A stretch of DNA of 64,000 nt from Leucobacter chironomi DSM 19883 (GTDB lineage: Bacteria; Actinomycetota; Actinomycetes; Actinomycetales; Microbacteriaceae), in contig NZ_ATXU01000002.1 in assembly GCF_000421845.1 (NCBI RefSeq), positions 310,001 through 374,000 on the forward strand, in the 5' to 3' direction. Every line of letters starts with the position of its first letter. Position 1 is the first letter of the stretch. Both the position numbers and the translations under genes were made by a program. This document shows positions 1-8,080 of this stretch, piece by piece. The notes under the pieces were generated by a model, which saw only the letters and a program-made list of their open reading frames with translations, was not told the DNA's origin and did no database searches.

Positions 1-1058
1 TTCTCGGTGGGGTTGTCGCAGACCGGTTCTCCAAACGGCGGATTCTCATTACAGTGCAGGGCTCAACGGCCGCGATCATGACCGCCGTGGCGGTCCTGTC
101 GCTCACCGGGAATATCGAACTTTGGCACGTCGCCGCAGCCTCGTTCGCGATGGGTGCCGGGAGCGCCTTTTTCTACCCTGCGTACAGCGCTTACCTACCT
201 GTGGTCCTTCCGCCGGAGCAACTCCTGGCCGCGAATGGGCTCGAAGGGGCGCTCCGTCCATCGATGGGGCAAGGGCTGGGCCCGGCCCTCGGTGGAGTCA
301 TCGTCGGTATGTTCTTCCCCGCTATCGGAGCGGTCATCGTCGCGGCTTCGTACGCGATTGCTTTCGTCATCACGTTGTTTCTTAGCCGTCGTGACGAACA
401 CACTGAGCCCACTCCTCCCGAGGATCGCCCGAGCGTCTGGGGTGACCTTCGTGCGGGGGTTGCCTACGTGGCTCGTACACGCTGGTTGCTTTGGACGCTG
501 ATCTTCGGGTCTTCGCTTGCGCTCATTGTCCAAGGCCCGATCGAAGTTCTCCTCCCGTTCCTCACCCGCGACCGATTCGAGGATGCTGAAGCTACTTTCG
601 GGTTCCTTCTGGCCGCCTATGGGATAGGTGGGGCTGTCGGTTCGCTGATCGTGTCGTCGTTGAAGCTTCCTCGTCGGTACTTGACGTTTATGATCCTGTG
701 CTGGGGTGGAGGAACACTACCTCTTGTGGTCATTGGCGTTGCCGACAATTTGATCCTCATGCTCTCCGCGCTCTTTGTCGTCGGTGCACTCACCGGGGCT
801 GGCGTTGTCGTGTGGGGAACATTGCTGCAACGGTTGGTGCCGCTCGACATGATCGGCCGAGTCGCCAGCCTCGACTTCTTCGTTTCGATCGCGTTCATGC
901 CGGTCTCAATCGCCATCGCAGGGCCGCTCTCACTGTTGGTTCCCATCCCCATCATCTTTGTGATTGCGGGAGTCATTCCGCCAGCTCTCGCGTTGATCGC
1001 ATTGCTGGCCGGGCGCATGCGCCAGACCGAGGACAGTCAACCACTAGACGCAGACTGA
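1..1058 (+). CDS. MFS_3-type multidrug/macrolide exporter, 5' end cut by window
   Basis: This is a proton-driven efflux protein of the inner membrane. The open frame already runs at position 3, so the start lies left of the window; 351 residues are visible. The first visible residues, GGVVADRFSKRR, are the MFS loop 2-3 signature (G-x3-D-R-x2-R-R), so only the first two membrane segments are missing. About ten hydrophobic segments follow, with a central hydrophilic loop near visible residues 118-137. The pattern resembles the EntS/macrolide-efflux branch (MFS_3). The substrate cannot be told. A regulator gene follows after 5 bases. Base composition is lower in GC than that of neighbours (34 of 60 G+C in 541-600), which suggests transfer from another source. 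Confidence 0.85.
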   Translation, partial: LGGVVADRFSKRRILITVQGSTAAIMTAVAVLSLTGNIELWHVAAASFAMGAGSAFFYPAYSAYLPVVLPPEQLLAANGLEGALRPSMGQGLGPALGGVIVGMFFPAIGAVIVAASYAIAFVITLFLSRRDEHTEPTPPEDRPSVWGDLRAGVAYVARTRWLLWTLIFGSSLALIVQGPIEVLLPFLTRDRFEDAEATFGFLLAAYGIGGAVGSLIVSSLKLPRRYLTFMILCWGGGTLPLVVIGVADNLILMLSALFVVGALTGAGVVVWGTLLQRLVPLDMIGRVASLDFFVSIAFMPVSIAIAGPLSLLVPIPIIFVIAGVIPPALALIALLAGRMRQTEDSQPLDAD

Positions 1059-1063
1059 CCTCG

Positions 1064-1954
1064 ATGGCTCTGGGAATATCCCGGACGTTCGGCTTCGAGC
1101 CTTTAGTGGCTCGAAGCCGAACTTTTCGTACCGCTGGCCCGATCTCCGCAGAAGACTGCGCGAGGCTGATCTTCGTGCGTGCCGGATCGGTTCTGTTGCA
1201 CAACGAGCTGGGTGTGCAACAGGCGAACGTTGGAGACGTCATCACATTGGGGTCAAATGCCATGTTCGGCTATGAACCGGAAGGCTTCGTGACCGTGACA
1301 ACGATCTGCCTTGATCTCGACTACGTTATCGACCAAGTGTTCTGGCAACATGCCGCCAAGTTCACCGACCGGCTGGAGGCAAGAACCTTTTACGAACTGG
1401 AGTATGTCAAGCCTGCTCAACTTCTTCGGATTGGCGAACATCGAACGGAAATGCTCGCGCCTTGGCTGGACAACCTTGTTGCGTTGAGTCTCGACGGGTT
1501 GTCGTCAGACCGCTTTCACCGGGCGCAATCGTTGCTTTCCGCAATCCTCGACGTCGTCTTTACTTACCACAACATGGAGACTGAACCTGTCGGCGCCGTC
1601 CGGCCTGCGCGTCGCGAAGCCCTACATGTTTCGGGCCTGCTCGCCTCTGATCTCTCGCGCCGCTGGTTAGCCTCTGAACTTGCTGAGGCGGTGTACCTCT
1701 CAGAATCACAGCTGCGACGGGTGTTTTCAGAAGCCTTTGGGAAACCACCGCTTGCATACTTGACGACACTCCGAACGCTCAGAATGGCGCAGCTGCTGAG
1801 AGACACGGCTATGCCGATCGCAGAGATTTCTTTCACGGTGGGGTGGCGTGATCCTGACTTCGCTGCCCGTCAGTTTCGTCGGTATGTTGGGCGTTCACCA
1901 AGTGAGTACCGACGATTCGAGCAGAGCCGAAACTCGCAACCGTACCCGGAGTGA
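1064..1954 (+). CDS. AraC/XylS-family transcriptional regulator
   Basis: A 296-residue DNA-binding regulator. Residues 1-170 form an AraC-binding-like sensor (cupin-type) region. Residues from about 195 to 290 hold the double helix-turn-helix of the family, with the conserved end pattern around GWRDPDFAARQFRRYVGRSP. The frame is open further upstream inside the exporter gene, but ATG 1064, 5 bases after the exporter stop, gives a normal domain length. Close linkage suggests that it controls the exporter in response to an exported compound (inference). GC is low (34 of 60 in 1441-1500), as in the exporter, so the two probably arrived together. Confidence 0.85.
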   Translation: MALGISRTFGFEPLVARSRTFRTAGPISAEDCARLIFVRAGSVLLHNELGVQQANVGDVITLGSNAMFGYEPEGFVTVTTICLDLDYVIDQVFWQHAAKFTDRLEARTFYELEYVKPAQLLRIGEHRTEMLAPWLDNLVALSLDGLSSDRFHRAQSLLSAILDVVFTYHNMETEPVGAVRPARREALHVSGLLASDLSRRWLASELAEAVYLSESQLRRVFSEAFGKPPLAYLTTLRTLRMAQLLRDTAMPIAEISFTVGWRDPDFAARQFRRYVGRSPSEYRRFEQSRNSQPYPE

Positions 1955-2052
1955 ACACGCAATCCCGCACGGCGAAACGATCGTACTTACAGAGTGGCTC
2001 AGTGGGATCACCGCTTATGCGATAGACCAAGTCTGACCACGTCGGGTTCAGT

Positions 2053-2062
2053 GATGCACCTG
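2053..2062 (+). promoter_or_regulatory. ICE repeat element copy 1 (GATGCACCTG)
   Basis: One mismatch to the GGTGCACCTG element found at seven intergenic sites of this ICE. It lies in the 226-base gap between the AraC gene and the ArdC-like gene, 118 bases before the latter's start, which is farther than in the other copies. Beyond this element I see no gene or terminator in 1955-2180. Function is unknown; operator or promoter part is inferred. Confidence 0.45.
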
Positions 2063-2180
2063 GCGGTCGCACACTTTAATGTCCGTCGTCCGTCTCGATT
2101 GCGTTTCCTGAGCTCCTTCGCGCACCTTCTGGTCGCAGAGGTCACCCGTCGTGTGTGGGTGTCTGCGGGAGGAGGATGCA

Positions 2181-3263
2181 ATGACAACGGTCGAGGAGGC
2201 GCGGGCGGCGCGGGATGCGAAACTCGACGCCCTGCACGAACAGCTCACTGGCGCGGTGGAGTCGTTGGTATCGGGCGAGGATTGGAAACGAGCGTTGGAG
2301 TTCGCGGCTCGGTTCCGTGCCCGGTCGTTCAACAACACGCTGCTGATCTTCGTGCAGCATCAGGCGGCGTTCGAGTCGGGCCGGGTGCCGGAACCGGTGC
2401 CGTCATATGTGGCGGGCTTCAAGCAGTGGCAGGCACTTGGCCGGCAAGTCTCAAGGGGCCAGTCGGGGTACATGATCCTCGCCCCTGTGACGGGCCGGTT
2501 CGCGTCGTTCACGCCGAAGGTGGCGGAGTCGTGGCGCAGGCTCGGCCGGTTCGAGAAACCGAAACCGGGTGAGGCAGTGCGCTCCCGCATGGTCGGCGTC
2601 CGCCCCGCCTACGTCTGGGATGTCTCCCAAACTGCCGGCGACCCGATTCCCGCGCCGCCATCACCGCGGCTGCTGGAAGGCGAAGCGCCCGACGGGCTGT
2701 GGGAGGGCATCGCACGTCTCGTGGAGGCGGAGGGTTTCAGCGTGTTGCGGGTGCCGCATGAGGGCATGATCCACGGTGCAAACGGTCTCACTGACTTCGG
2801 TGCGCGGTCGGTGGCGGTTCGGGAGAACATGCCCGAGGCGGCACAGGTGAAGACTCTCGTGCACGAGCTCGCCCATGTGCTGCTGCACGGGCCGGACAAC
2901 GTGGATGCGACGGGGCATCGCGGGATTGGTGAGGTGGAGGCGGATTCGGTGGCACTGATGGTCGCCGCAGCGCACGGCATGGACACCAGCGACTACACGG
3001 TCCCGTATGTGTCGGGGTGGGCGGCGACAGTGCCGGAGAAGTCTCCGGTCGAAGTCGTCCAGGCCACCGGCGAACGAGTCCGAAAAACCGCAGCTAGCAT
3101 TCTTGATCAGCTCCCCACCGTGCAGATCGGCAACGGTGACCCTCCTGGCCTCACCCGGGACGCCCCAGCGAACAAACGCTCCGATCCGGTGGTCGAGGCG
3201 ACTGCTGATCCGTTGGCGGAGGGACCGCGCCGCGCGGTGGCGTTGTCGGTGAGGAGCCTGTGA
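2181..3263 (+). CDS. ArdC-like antirestriction protein: ssDNA-binding domain plus metallopeptidase
   Basis: A 360-residue protein of the kind that plasmids and ICEs send ahead to protect incoming single-stranded DNA. Residues 10-110 match the ArdC N-terminal ssDNA-binding domain (FNNTLLIFVQ, then the YMILAPV strand). The C-terminal half has a zinc metallopeptidase motif, HELAHVLLH, with a downstream EVEADSVA that supplies the third ligand region. The start is ATG 2181 because GGAGGAGG lies 6 bases upstream; an in-frame ATG at 2151 lacks a site. It is the first gene of the left operon and its stop overlaps the primase start (TGATG). Cutting activity is not shown for this protein. Confidence 0.85.
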   Translation: MTTVEEARAARDAKLDALHEQLTGAVESLVSGEDWKRALEFAARFRARSFNNTLLIFVQHQAAFESGRVPEPVPSYVAGFKQWQALGRQVSRGQSGYMILAPVTGRFASFTPKVAESWRRLGRFEKPKPGEAVRSRMVGVRPAYVWDVSQTAGDPIPAPPSPRLLEGEAPDGLWEGIARLVEAEGFSVLRVPHEGMIHGANGLTDFGARSVAVRENMPEAAQVKTLVHELAHVLLHGPDNVDATGHRGIGEVEADSVALMVAAAHGMDTSDYTVPYVSGWAATVPEKSPVEVVQATGERVRKTAASILDQLPTVQIGNGDPPGLTRDAPANKRSDPVVEATADPLAEGPRRAVALSVRSL

Positions 3264-4171
3264 TGGGTGCCGTCGATCTGTTCACCGAAGTCGGCGGGAT
3301 GCCGCTCTCGGAGGCAGCGGCGCGGTTCGCTGCGGCGGGGGTGCCGATGTTCCCATGTGTGCCTGGTGAGAAACGCCCTTTGGTGCTCCGCGGGTTTCAT
3401 GATGCCACCGCTGATCCGGCGCAAGTCGCGGAATGGTGGTCAAGGTGGCCGTCCGCGAACATCGGCATCCCCACCGGTGCCGTGTCCGGGGTGGAGGTTG
3501 TCGATGTCGACGTGCATCCGACTGGCACCGGATTTCCTGCTTTCCGCGAAGCGCACCGTCAAGGCCATGCCGCGGGGTGGGCTGCGCTCGTGCGCACCCC
3601 CTCCGGTGGCCTCCACGCTTACTACCCGGTGAACCCTGACCGTGCGCAGTCGTCCTGGCAGGCCGCGCGGGCGCATGTTGATTTCCGTGGTGACGGCGGC
3701 TACATCATCGCGCCGCCGTCGAAGGTGCTGCGCCCCGGCGGGGTGCGGGCACCGTATCGGCTGATCGTCGCATCAGGTGATACCCCGGTGCCAGTGGATG
3801 CGGTGCGGCTGCGCGAGTTTCTGGACCCGCGCACTCCGATCTCTATCGACCGTGCGCGTGCTGCTCGGTTTGAGCGGCGGGGGTCGGATGCGAAGGTGCT
3901 CGCCGGCTGGGTGGCGGGGCGTGGTGAGGGTGAGCGGAACCGGGGCCTGTTCTGGGCCGCGTGCCGACTCGCAGAATCCGGCACCCCACTCGACGCAACC
4001 CTCGACGCCCTGGGCCCTGCGGCGGAGCACGCGGGACTGGGGCCGCGGGAGATCATGGCGACGATCCGCTCCGCCTACCGCACCACCCACCTCGCGCCCC
4101 GCACATCCGTAGAACCCGTGGAGGATGAGCGGCGTGTGGTGCGCGGATCGCCAGGGCGGGTGATCTCATGA
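3263..4171 (+). CDS. Bifunctional DNA primase/polymerase (prim-pol)
   Basis: A 302-residue primase-polymerase of the archaeo-eukaryotic primase type, common on actinobacterial mobile elements. The N-terminal 200 residues carry the family pattern: KRPLV near the start, then the metal-binding stretch VVDVDVHPTGTGF and a later RTPSGGLHAYY. Start ATG 3263 overlaps the previous stop as TGATG. It presumably primes complementary-strand synthesis after transfer or replicates the excised circle (inference from family). No helicase domain is visible; the C-terminal 100 residues resemble the small helical domain often found after the prim-pol core. Confidence 0.85.
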   Translation: MGAVDLFTEVGGMPLSEAAARFAAAGVPMFPCVPGEKRPLVLRGFHDATADPAQVAEWWSRWPSANIGIPTGAVSGVEVVDVDVHPTGTGFPAFREAHRQGHAAGWAALVRTPSGGLHAYYPVNPDRAQSSWQAARAHVDFRGDGGYIIAPPSKVLRPGGVRAPYRLIVASGDTPVPVDAVRLREFLDPRTPISIDRARAARFERRGSDAKVLAGWVAGRGEGERNRGLFWAACRLAESGTPLDATLDALGPAAEHAGLGPREIMATIRSAYRTTHLAPRTSVEPVEDERRVVRGSPGRVIS

Positions 4172-4851
4172 GCACCACCGAAACGGTCTCGCCCCGGGGT
4201 CGCCGGTTGGCGGTGGTGACAGCGATCACCGGCACCGTGTTCATCGCAGCCGGCGCGTTCTGGCTGTCCTTCACGGCACTTGCCGATCTTGCCCGACGGT
4301 CTGGGATCGATGCGGGTCAGGCGTGGGCGTGGCCGCTGATCGTGGACGGCATCATCGTCGTCGCGACCGTCGCCGTCGTCGCCCTCGCCAGCCAGTCCCG
4401 CCCGACGTGGTACCCCTGGACGCTCCTTGCAGCGGGGGCAGTGGTGTCGGTAACGGCGAATGCGATCCATGCGATCATCGCCGCCGACACCGATGTTCCC
4501 AGCCTCCTGGCTGCGTCGGTTGCGGCGATCCCGCCGCTGGTGCTGCTGTCGATCACGCACCTCACCGTCATCCTCACCCGCACCACCACACCGGACGCAG
4601 GCGTGAATGCGATCGAGGATGCTCCGGTCGAAGCCACCACTTCCTCGGGGCCGGTCGTCGTGCCGGAAGTTGAGCAGGCGCACGCAGTGGAGTTGCCGGT
4701 GGTGTCGGTGAGCGAGCGGCGGGCGGAGGCGACTCACTTGCGGGAGGTGGAGGGGTGGTCGAACAAGCAGATCGCCCGGCACCTGGGCGTGCACCCCTCC
4801 ACCGTCGGCCGTTGGTTCACCCCGGCTATTAGCAAGGAGAAGACCTCGTGA
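4168..4851 (+). CDS. DUF2637-like membrane protein with C-terminal helix-turn-helix
   Basis: A 227-residue protein with four hydrophobic segments in residues 10-140 (pattern of the DUF2637 / Spd-type spread proteins of actinobacterial plasmids), a Pro/Val-rich linker, then a short DNA-binding-like module at about 190-222 (LREVEGWSNKQIARHLGVH). Start ATG 4168 overlaps the primase stop as ATGA, so the two are translationally coupled. A membrane protein carrying its own helix-turn-helix could tether ICE DNA to the membrane or sense the envelope. Both ideas are inference. Confidence 0.75.
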   Translation: MSTTETVSPRGRRLAVVTAITGTVFIAAGAFWLSFTALADLARRSGIDAGQAWAWPLIVDGIIVVATVAVVALASQSRPTWYPWTLLAAGAVVSVTANAIHAIIAADTDVPSLLAASVAAIPPLVLLSITHLTVILTRTTTPDAGVNAIEDAPVEATTSSGPVVVPEVEQAHAVELPVVSVSERRAEATHLREVEGWSNKQIARHLGVHPSTVGRWFTPAISKEKTS

Positions 4852-5282
4852 ACGAGAACGCAGAGACGAGCCGCACGGAACTACCGGAGACACGGCCCGA
4901 GATGGTTGAGGGTGGGGAGGCGGAGCGATCGGCGTTCGCCGTGCACCGCGACCCCTCCCTCACAGGAACTGCTACTGACCCTGGTTCGCGGGTGGGGCGC
5001 GGGATCGCGTGGGTGCGTCCGACTGATCTGATCGCGTCGAGTACCGCCAGGTTCGCGGGCCGCGGCATCAACTTTCAGACAGAGCTCGCGCACCGTGCCC
5101 GCCGCGCGCCGGGTCAGACCTACCGGATGACCCGTGACCGTGCCCGTGACATCCGGGATCGCCGAGCGGACCGAGCTGTAGCTGCGGGGCCTGCGGTGTT
5201 CGAGTCGTTCGATGTGTTCGAGCCGCAGGATCGGCCCCGCTCGTCGTCGTGGGTGCGGCCGTCCGGGATCGGGCTGGGGTGA
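4848..5282 (+). CDS. Small conserved ICE protein, unknown function
   Basis: A 144-residue, highly charged protein that I do not recognise beyond its place in this type of ICE. GTG 4848 overlaps the previous stop (GTGA) and has AAGGAG upstream. Residues 1-45 look disordered and acidic. A basic helical patch lies near residues 60-115 (FAGRGINFQTELAHRARRAP, then several Arg pairs), which would suit nucleic acid binding. It ends the first coupled run; the next gene is preceded by the repeat element. Confidence 0.6.
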   Translation: MNENAETSRTELPETRPEMVEGGEAERSAFAVHRDPSLTGTATDPGSRVGRGIAWVRPTDLIASSTARFAGRGINFQTELAHRARRAPGQTYRMTRDRARDIRDRRADRAVAAGPAVFESFDVFEPQDRPRSSSWVRPSGIGLG

Positions 5283-5329
5283 GTCGCCATGTGCAGACGA
5301 CAGTGGCGCGACGGGGTCGGTGGGGAGCC

Positions 5330-5340
5330 GGTGCGCACCT
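5330..5340 (+). promoter_or_regulatory. ICE repeat element copy 2 (GGTGCGCACCT, diverged)
   Basis: This is an extended palindromic form (GGTGCGCACC) of the element, 20 bases upstream of ATG 5361. It is the weakest of the seven copies because it carries two extra central bases. A good ribosome site (AGGAGG at 5349-5354) follows it. Confidence 0.35.
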
Positions 5341-5360
5341 TCCTGTCAGGAGGTGCCACT

Positions 5361-6230
5361 ATGCCACAACGAAACACTCCACGCCGCGACCCTCGCGGGC
5401 GTGGGTTTGAGAACTCAGAACGACTCCGCGAACTCCTCACCCGTCTCAACACTGCGGGCCCCGATGCCTGGCGGACGGACCCCGAGGCGGCGGCACTTAT
5501 GCAGCACGCCGCCCAGAAATACGGCGCCCTCGCACGCAAGCACGACCTCGACCCGTGGGAGGCAGCGACCGCGGCGTTTGAGGCGATGCGCACGGCCTCG
5601 GTGCGGCGGGCGGATGATCCGTGGGCGGTCGTCACCCGCGCCGTGCAGATCACCTGCATCGCAGAAAACCGTGCCAACGGACTCTTGTGCTCCGTGCATC
5701 AGGCGCGCAGACCCAGGTACTCGAGTTTCCATGACGCCGAACGCTTCTCCGACCGCGAAAACCCTCTCACCGACTACCACCCTGCATTCCGCGCCGACCC
5801 TTTCGCAAGTGATGGCGAGGATGACGCCGACGACGAGGTGGAAGTGTCAGGGGCGACAGGCGTGGAGTCGGCGGTCGAGGACACGATCGCGCTGCTGTGC
5901 TGGTACGGGTGGGAACCAGAACTCGCCCGTGCCGCGGTCGAGTGCGTCTGCGCCCGTCTCGCAGAATCCGTTTCACGAGCAGGGGCATATGAATCGCTCC
6001 GACGCGATCGGCACGCCCGAGCCCTGCTCGATATCCCCGCCCCGTCCTGGTACCGGCTGCTGCGCATCATCCTCGGATCACCGGACGCAAGTCTCACCGG
6101 CACGAATGCGAGCCGTGGCGTGTTGCTGCGTCTCCTGATTGGCGAATCACTCCGGCACCTGCTCGCCGATGTTGACCTCGCGGTCGCCGTCACGGTTGCC
6201 GCGCCCGGGGTGATGCGGGGCCGATCATGA
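5361..6230 (+). CDS. Unknown ICE protein, mostly helical
   Basis: A 289-residue protein with no domain that I can name. ATG 5361 is preferred over the open frame upstream because AGGAGG ends 6 bases before it. Residues 20-120 (YGALARKHDLDPWEAATAAFEAM, then WAVVTRAVQITCIAENRAN) recall the helical regions of sigma-type proteins, but no -10 or -35 recognition motif is convincing. Residues 150-175 are acidic (EDDADDEVEV). It overlaps the ParB-like gene as ATGA, so the two proteins probably act together, perhaps in element maintenance. Confidence 0.6.
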   Translation: MPQRNTPRRDPRGRGFENSERLRELLTRLNTAGPDAWRTDPEAAALMQHAAQKYGALARKHDLDPWEAATAAFEAMRTASVRRADDPWAVVTRAVQITCIAENRANGLLCSVHQARRPRYSSFHDAERFSDRENPLTDYHPAFRADPFASDGEDDADDEVEVSGATGVESAVEDTIALLCWYGWEPELARAAVECVCARLAESVSRAGAYESLRRDRHARALLDIPAPSWYRLLRIILGSPDASLTGTNASRGVLLRLLIGESLRHLLADVDLAVAVTVAAPGVMRGRS

Positions 6231-7303
6231 GCGAGCCGGGGCATATTGAGCTGGAACGGGCCGTCGAGTCGATCTGGGTCGGTCGCCGCCACCGTGAAGA
6301 CTACGGCGACCTCGATCCCTTGGTGGAGTCGATCGCGCGGGATGGGCTATTGCAGCCGATCACGATCACCCCGGACGGGATGCTGATCTGCGGCGCCAGA
6401 CGTTTGGCCGCGATCCGCCGGCTCGGATGGAAGACGGTGAATGTGTGGGTGCGCTCCGGCATCTCCAGCCACCTCGGGCAACTCCTCGCCGAGCAAGACG
6501 ACAACCTCCTCCACAAGCCGCTCACCCGCACCGAAGAAGCTACTCTCTACGCCGAACTGAAAGCCCTGCTGGTCGAGGACGCGGCAGGTCGACAGGAAGC
6601 GTCACGGTTCACCTCGAAACAAGAAAACCCCAGGTCACACGGTGGGGCCACGGTGGCCCCACCGTCAGCCGGGAGTATCGGGAAGACCCGCGAGCAGGCC
6701 GCGATCATGGTCACAGGCCGCAACGCGTACACGTCGATGGAGCGCATCAACGAACTGCAACGCCTCGCCGCTGACCCCGGCCAGCCCGATGACGTACGAC
6801 AGCGGGCGCGGGAGGAACTTGACCGGATTGACGCGGGCGGGTCAATCACCGGAGCCCGGCATCGCATCCGCGCCGCGCAAGCCCTCGCCGAACTCGACGC
6901 CCTCGCCAGCGACCCTGCACAACCGGTAGGCATCCGCGACACCGCAGCCGCAGGAGCTGCGCGTCTCCGGGAGCTTGAAGACACGGCACGACCGACCGAC
7001 CTGGAACGTCTCGCGGAACTCGCTGTCGAGCGCGCGAGAACGGCGACGAAGAAGCGCCCCGCCCAGCTCGCCTCAGCACGGCTCCACGCGGTTGAGGAGC
7101 AGCCCCGGGAGTTCCTACCTGTGCGGTCGTTCGTCTACCTCTGGGATGAACTCTCCACCTGGACCGAACGCTACCACCCCGAAGCCATCGGCCCGGCCTT
7201 ATCGGGTGAGCAGTGGGCGGTATTCGAGGCCGCCGTCACCGCGACGGTCGCTTTCCTGGATACCGCCCGCACTGCACGAAACATGCGCCGCGAAACAGCC
7301 TGA
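6227..7303 (+). CDS. ParB-like N-terminal nuclease-domain protein
   Basis: A 358-residue protein with a ParB/Srx fold at residues 10-110: RHREDYGDLDPLVESIARDG, then LLQPITIT and the nucleotide-binding CGARRLAAIRRLG. Downstream is a helical DNA-binding-like region with an unusual repeated helical unit (residues 150-260). No ParA gene is nearby, so plain partitioning is doubtful; such proteins often regulate or position mobile elements. ATG 6227 overlaps the upstream stop. It is a candidate binder of the palindromic GGTGCACC elements (inference). Confidence 0.8.
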   Translation: MSEPGHIELERAVESIWVGRRHREDYGDLDPLVESIARDGLLQPITITPDGMLICGARRLAAIRRLGWKTVNVWVRSGISSHLGQLLAEQDDNLLHKPLTRTEEATLYAELKALLVEDAAGRQEASRFTSKQENPRSHGGATVAPPSAGSIGKTREQAAIMVTGRNAYTSMERINELQRLAADPGQPDDVRQRAREELDRIDAGGSITGARHRIRAAQALAELDALASDPAQPVGIRDTAAAGAARLRELEDTARPTDLERLAELAVERARTATKKRPAQLASARLHAVEEQPREFLPVRSFVYLWDELSTWTERYHPEAIGPALSGEQWAVFEAAVTATVAFLDTARTARNMRRETA

Positions 7304-7335
7304 CCCTCCGCCGTTTCCCTGCCTCTGAGTGCCGT

Positions 7336-7345
7336 GGTGCACCTG
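7336..7345 (+). promoter_or_regulatory. ICE repeat element copy 3 (GGTGCACCTG, exact)
   Basis: Exact copy in the 78-base gap between the ParB-like gene and the first secretion gene, 36 bases before ATG 7382. Its position suggests that it controls the main transfer operon (inference). Confidence 0.5.
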
Positions 7346-7381
7346 TCTGGTGATCCGAATCTCGTCGGGAAGGACACCAGG

Positions 7382-8074
7382 ATGGACCCCACCGCTCGCC
7401 GCCGCACCGTACTCATCGCTACCATTGCCGGCGGCCTCATCCTGCTCGTCCTCATCGGCGTCGGCCTCTACGGACTCATCCGCGGACCCCAAACCACCGA
7501 ACCCGCTGAACGTACTCCGACGGACGGCCCGACGGCCACGAGCCCGGCACTCGTCCCGGCAGAACCGGAACCTGTGGTCGCGCTCGGCGGGCCGGAGGAG
7601 TTCGCGGCAGCGGTCGCGGAGGCGCTGTTCGTGTGGGATACGACCAGCGGGTATGGGCCTGCCGATTACGCGCAGATGCTCGCCGATGTCACCACCGACA
7701 CCGAAGCCGACGCCGCAGCATCCGATGTCCGTGCCTACCTGCCGACGCCGGAAGCATGGGCGCAGCTCCGCACCCACCAAACCCGGCAGTGGATCACCAT
7801 CGACACCATCGAAATCCCCACCGCGTGGGAGGACGCGGTGGCGCAGGCGGCGCCGGGGCAGATTCCTGACGGTACGGTCGCGTACACGATCACTGGCACC
7901 CGCCACCGCACCGGCTACTGGGGCACCGACCCCGTAACGGCAACGCACCAGGTCGCGTTCACCGTGTTCCTCACCTGCACCCCCGAACAAACCTCTGCAC
8001 CGCCGCCCGCTGATCCGGCCACCGGCACCTGTCTCTTGTTGCGGTTGTCGCAGCTCGACAACCCGCTGCGGTGA
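7382..8074 (+). CDS. VirB8/TcpC-like conjugation protein (putative)
   Basis: A 230-residue protein: short cytosolic tail, one membrane helix at residues 11-33, then a soluble outer domain. The domain order (single anchor followed by an alpha+beta domain near residues 65-215) and the place at the head of the secretion operon fit VirB8/TcpC-type scaffold proteins, although no single diagnostic motif is present. Start ATG 7382 is chosen for GGAAGG 8 bases upstream, over in-frame upstream starts. In the pore it would link VirB6-like and VirB4-like parts at the membrane (family knowledge). Confidence 0.6.
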   Translation: MDPTARRRTVLIATIAGGLILLVLIGVGLYGLIRGPQTTEPAERTPTDGPTATSPALVPAEPEPVVALGGPEEFAAAVAEALFVWDTTSGYGPADYAQMLADVTTDTEADAAASDVRAYLPTPEAWAQLRTHQTRQWITIDTIEIPTAWEDAVAQAAPGQIPDGTVAYTITGTRHRTGYWGTDPVTATHQVAFTVFLTCTPEQTSAPPPADPATGTCLLLRLSQLDNPLR

Positions 8075-8080
8075 CCAGCC

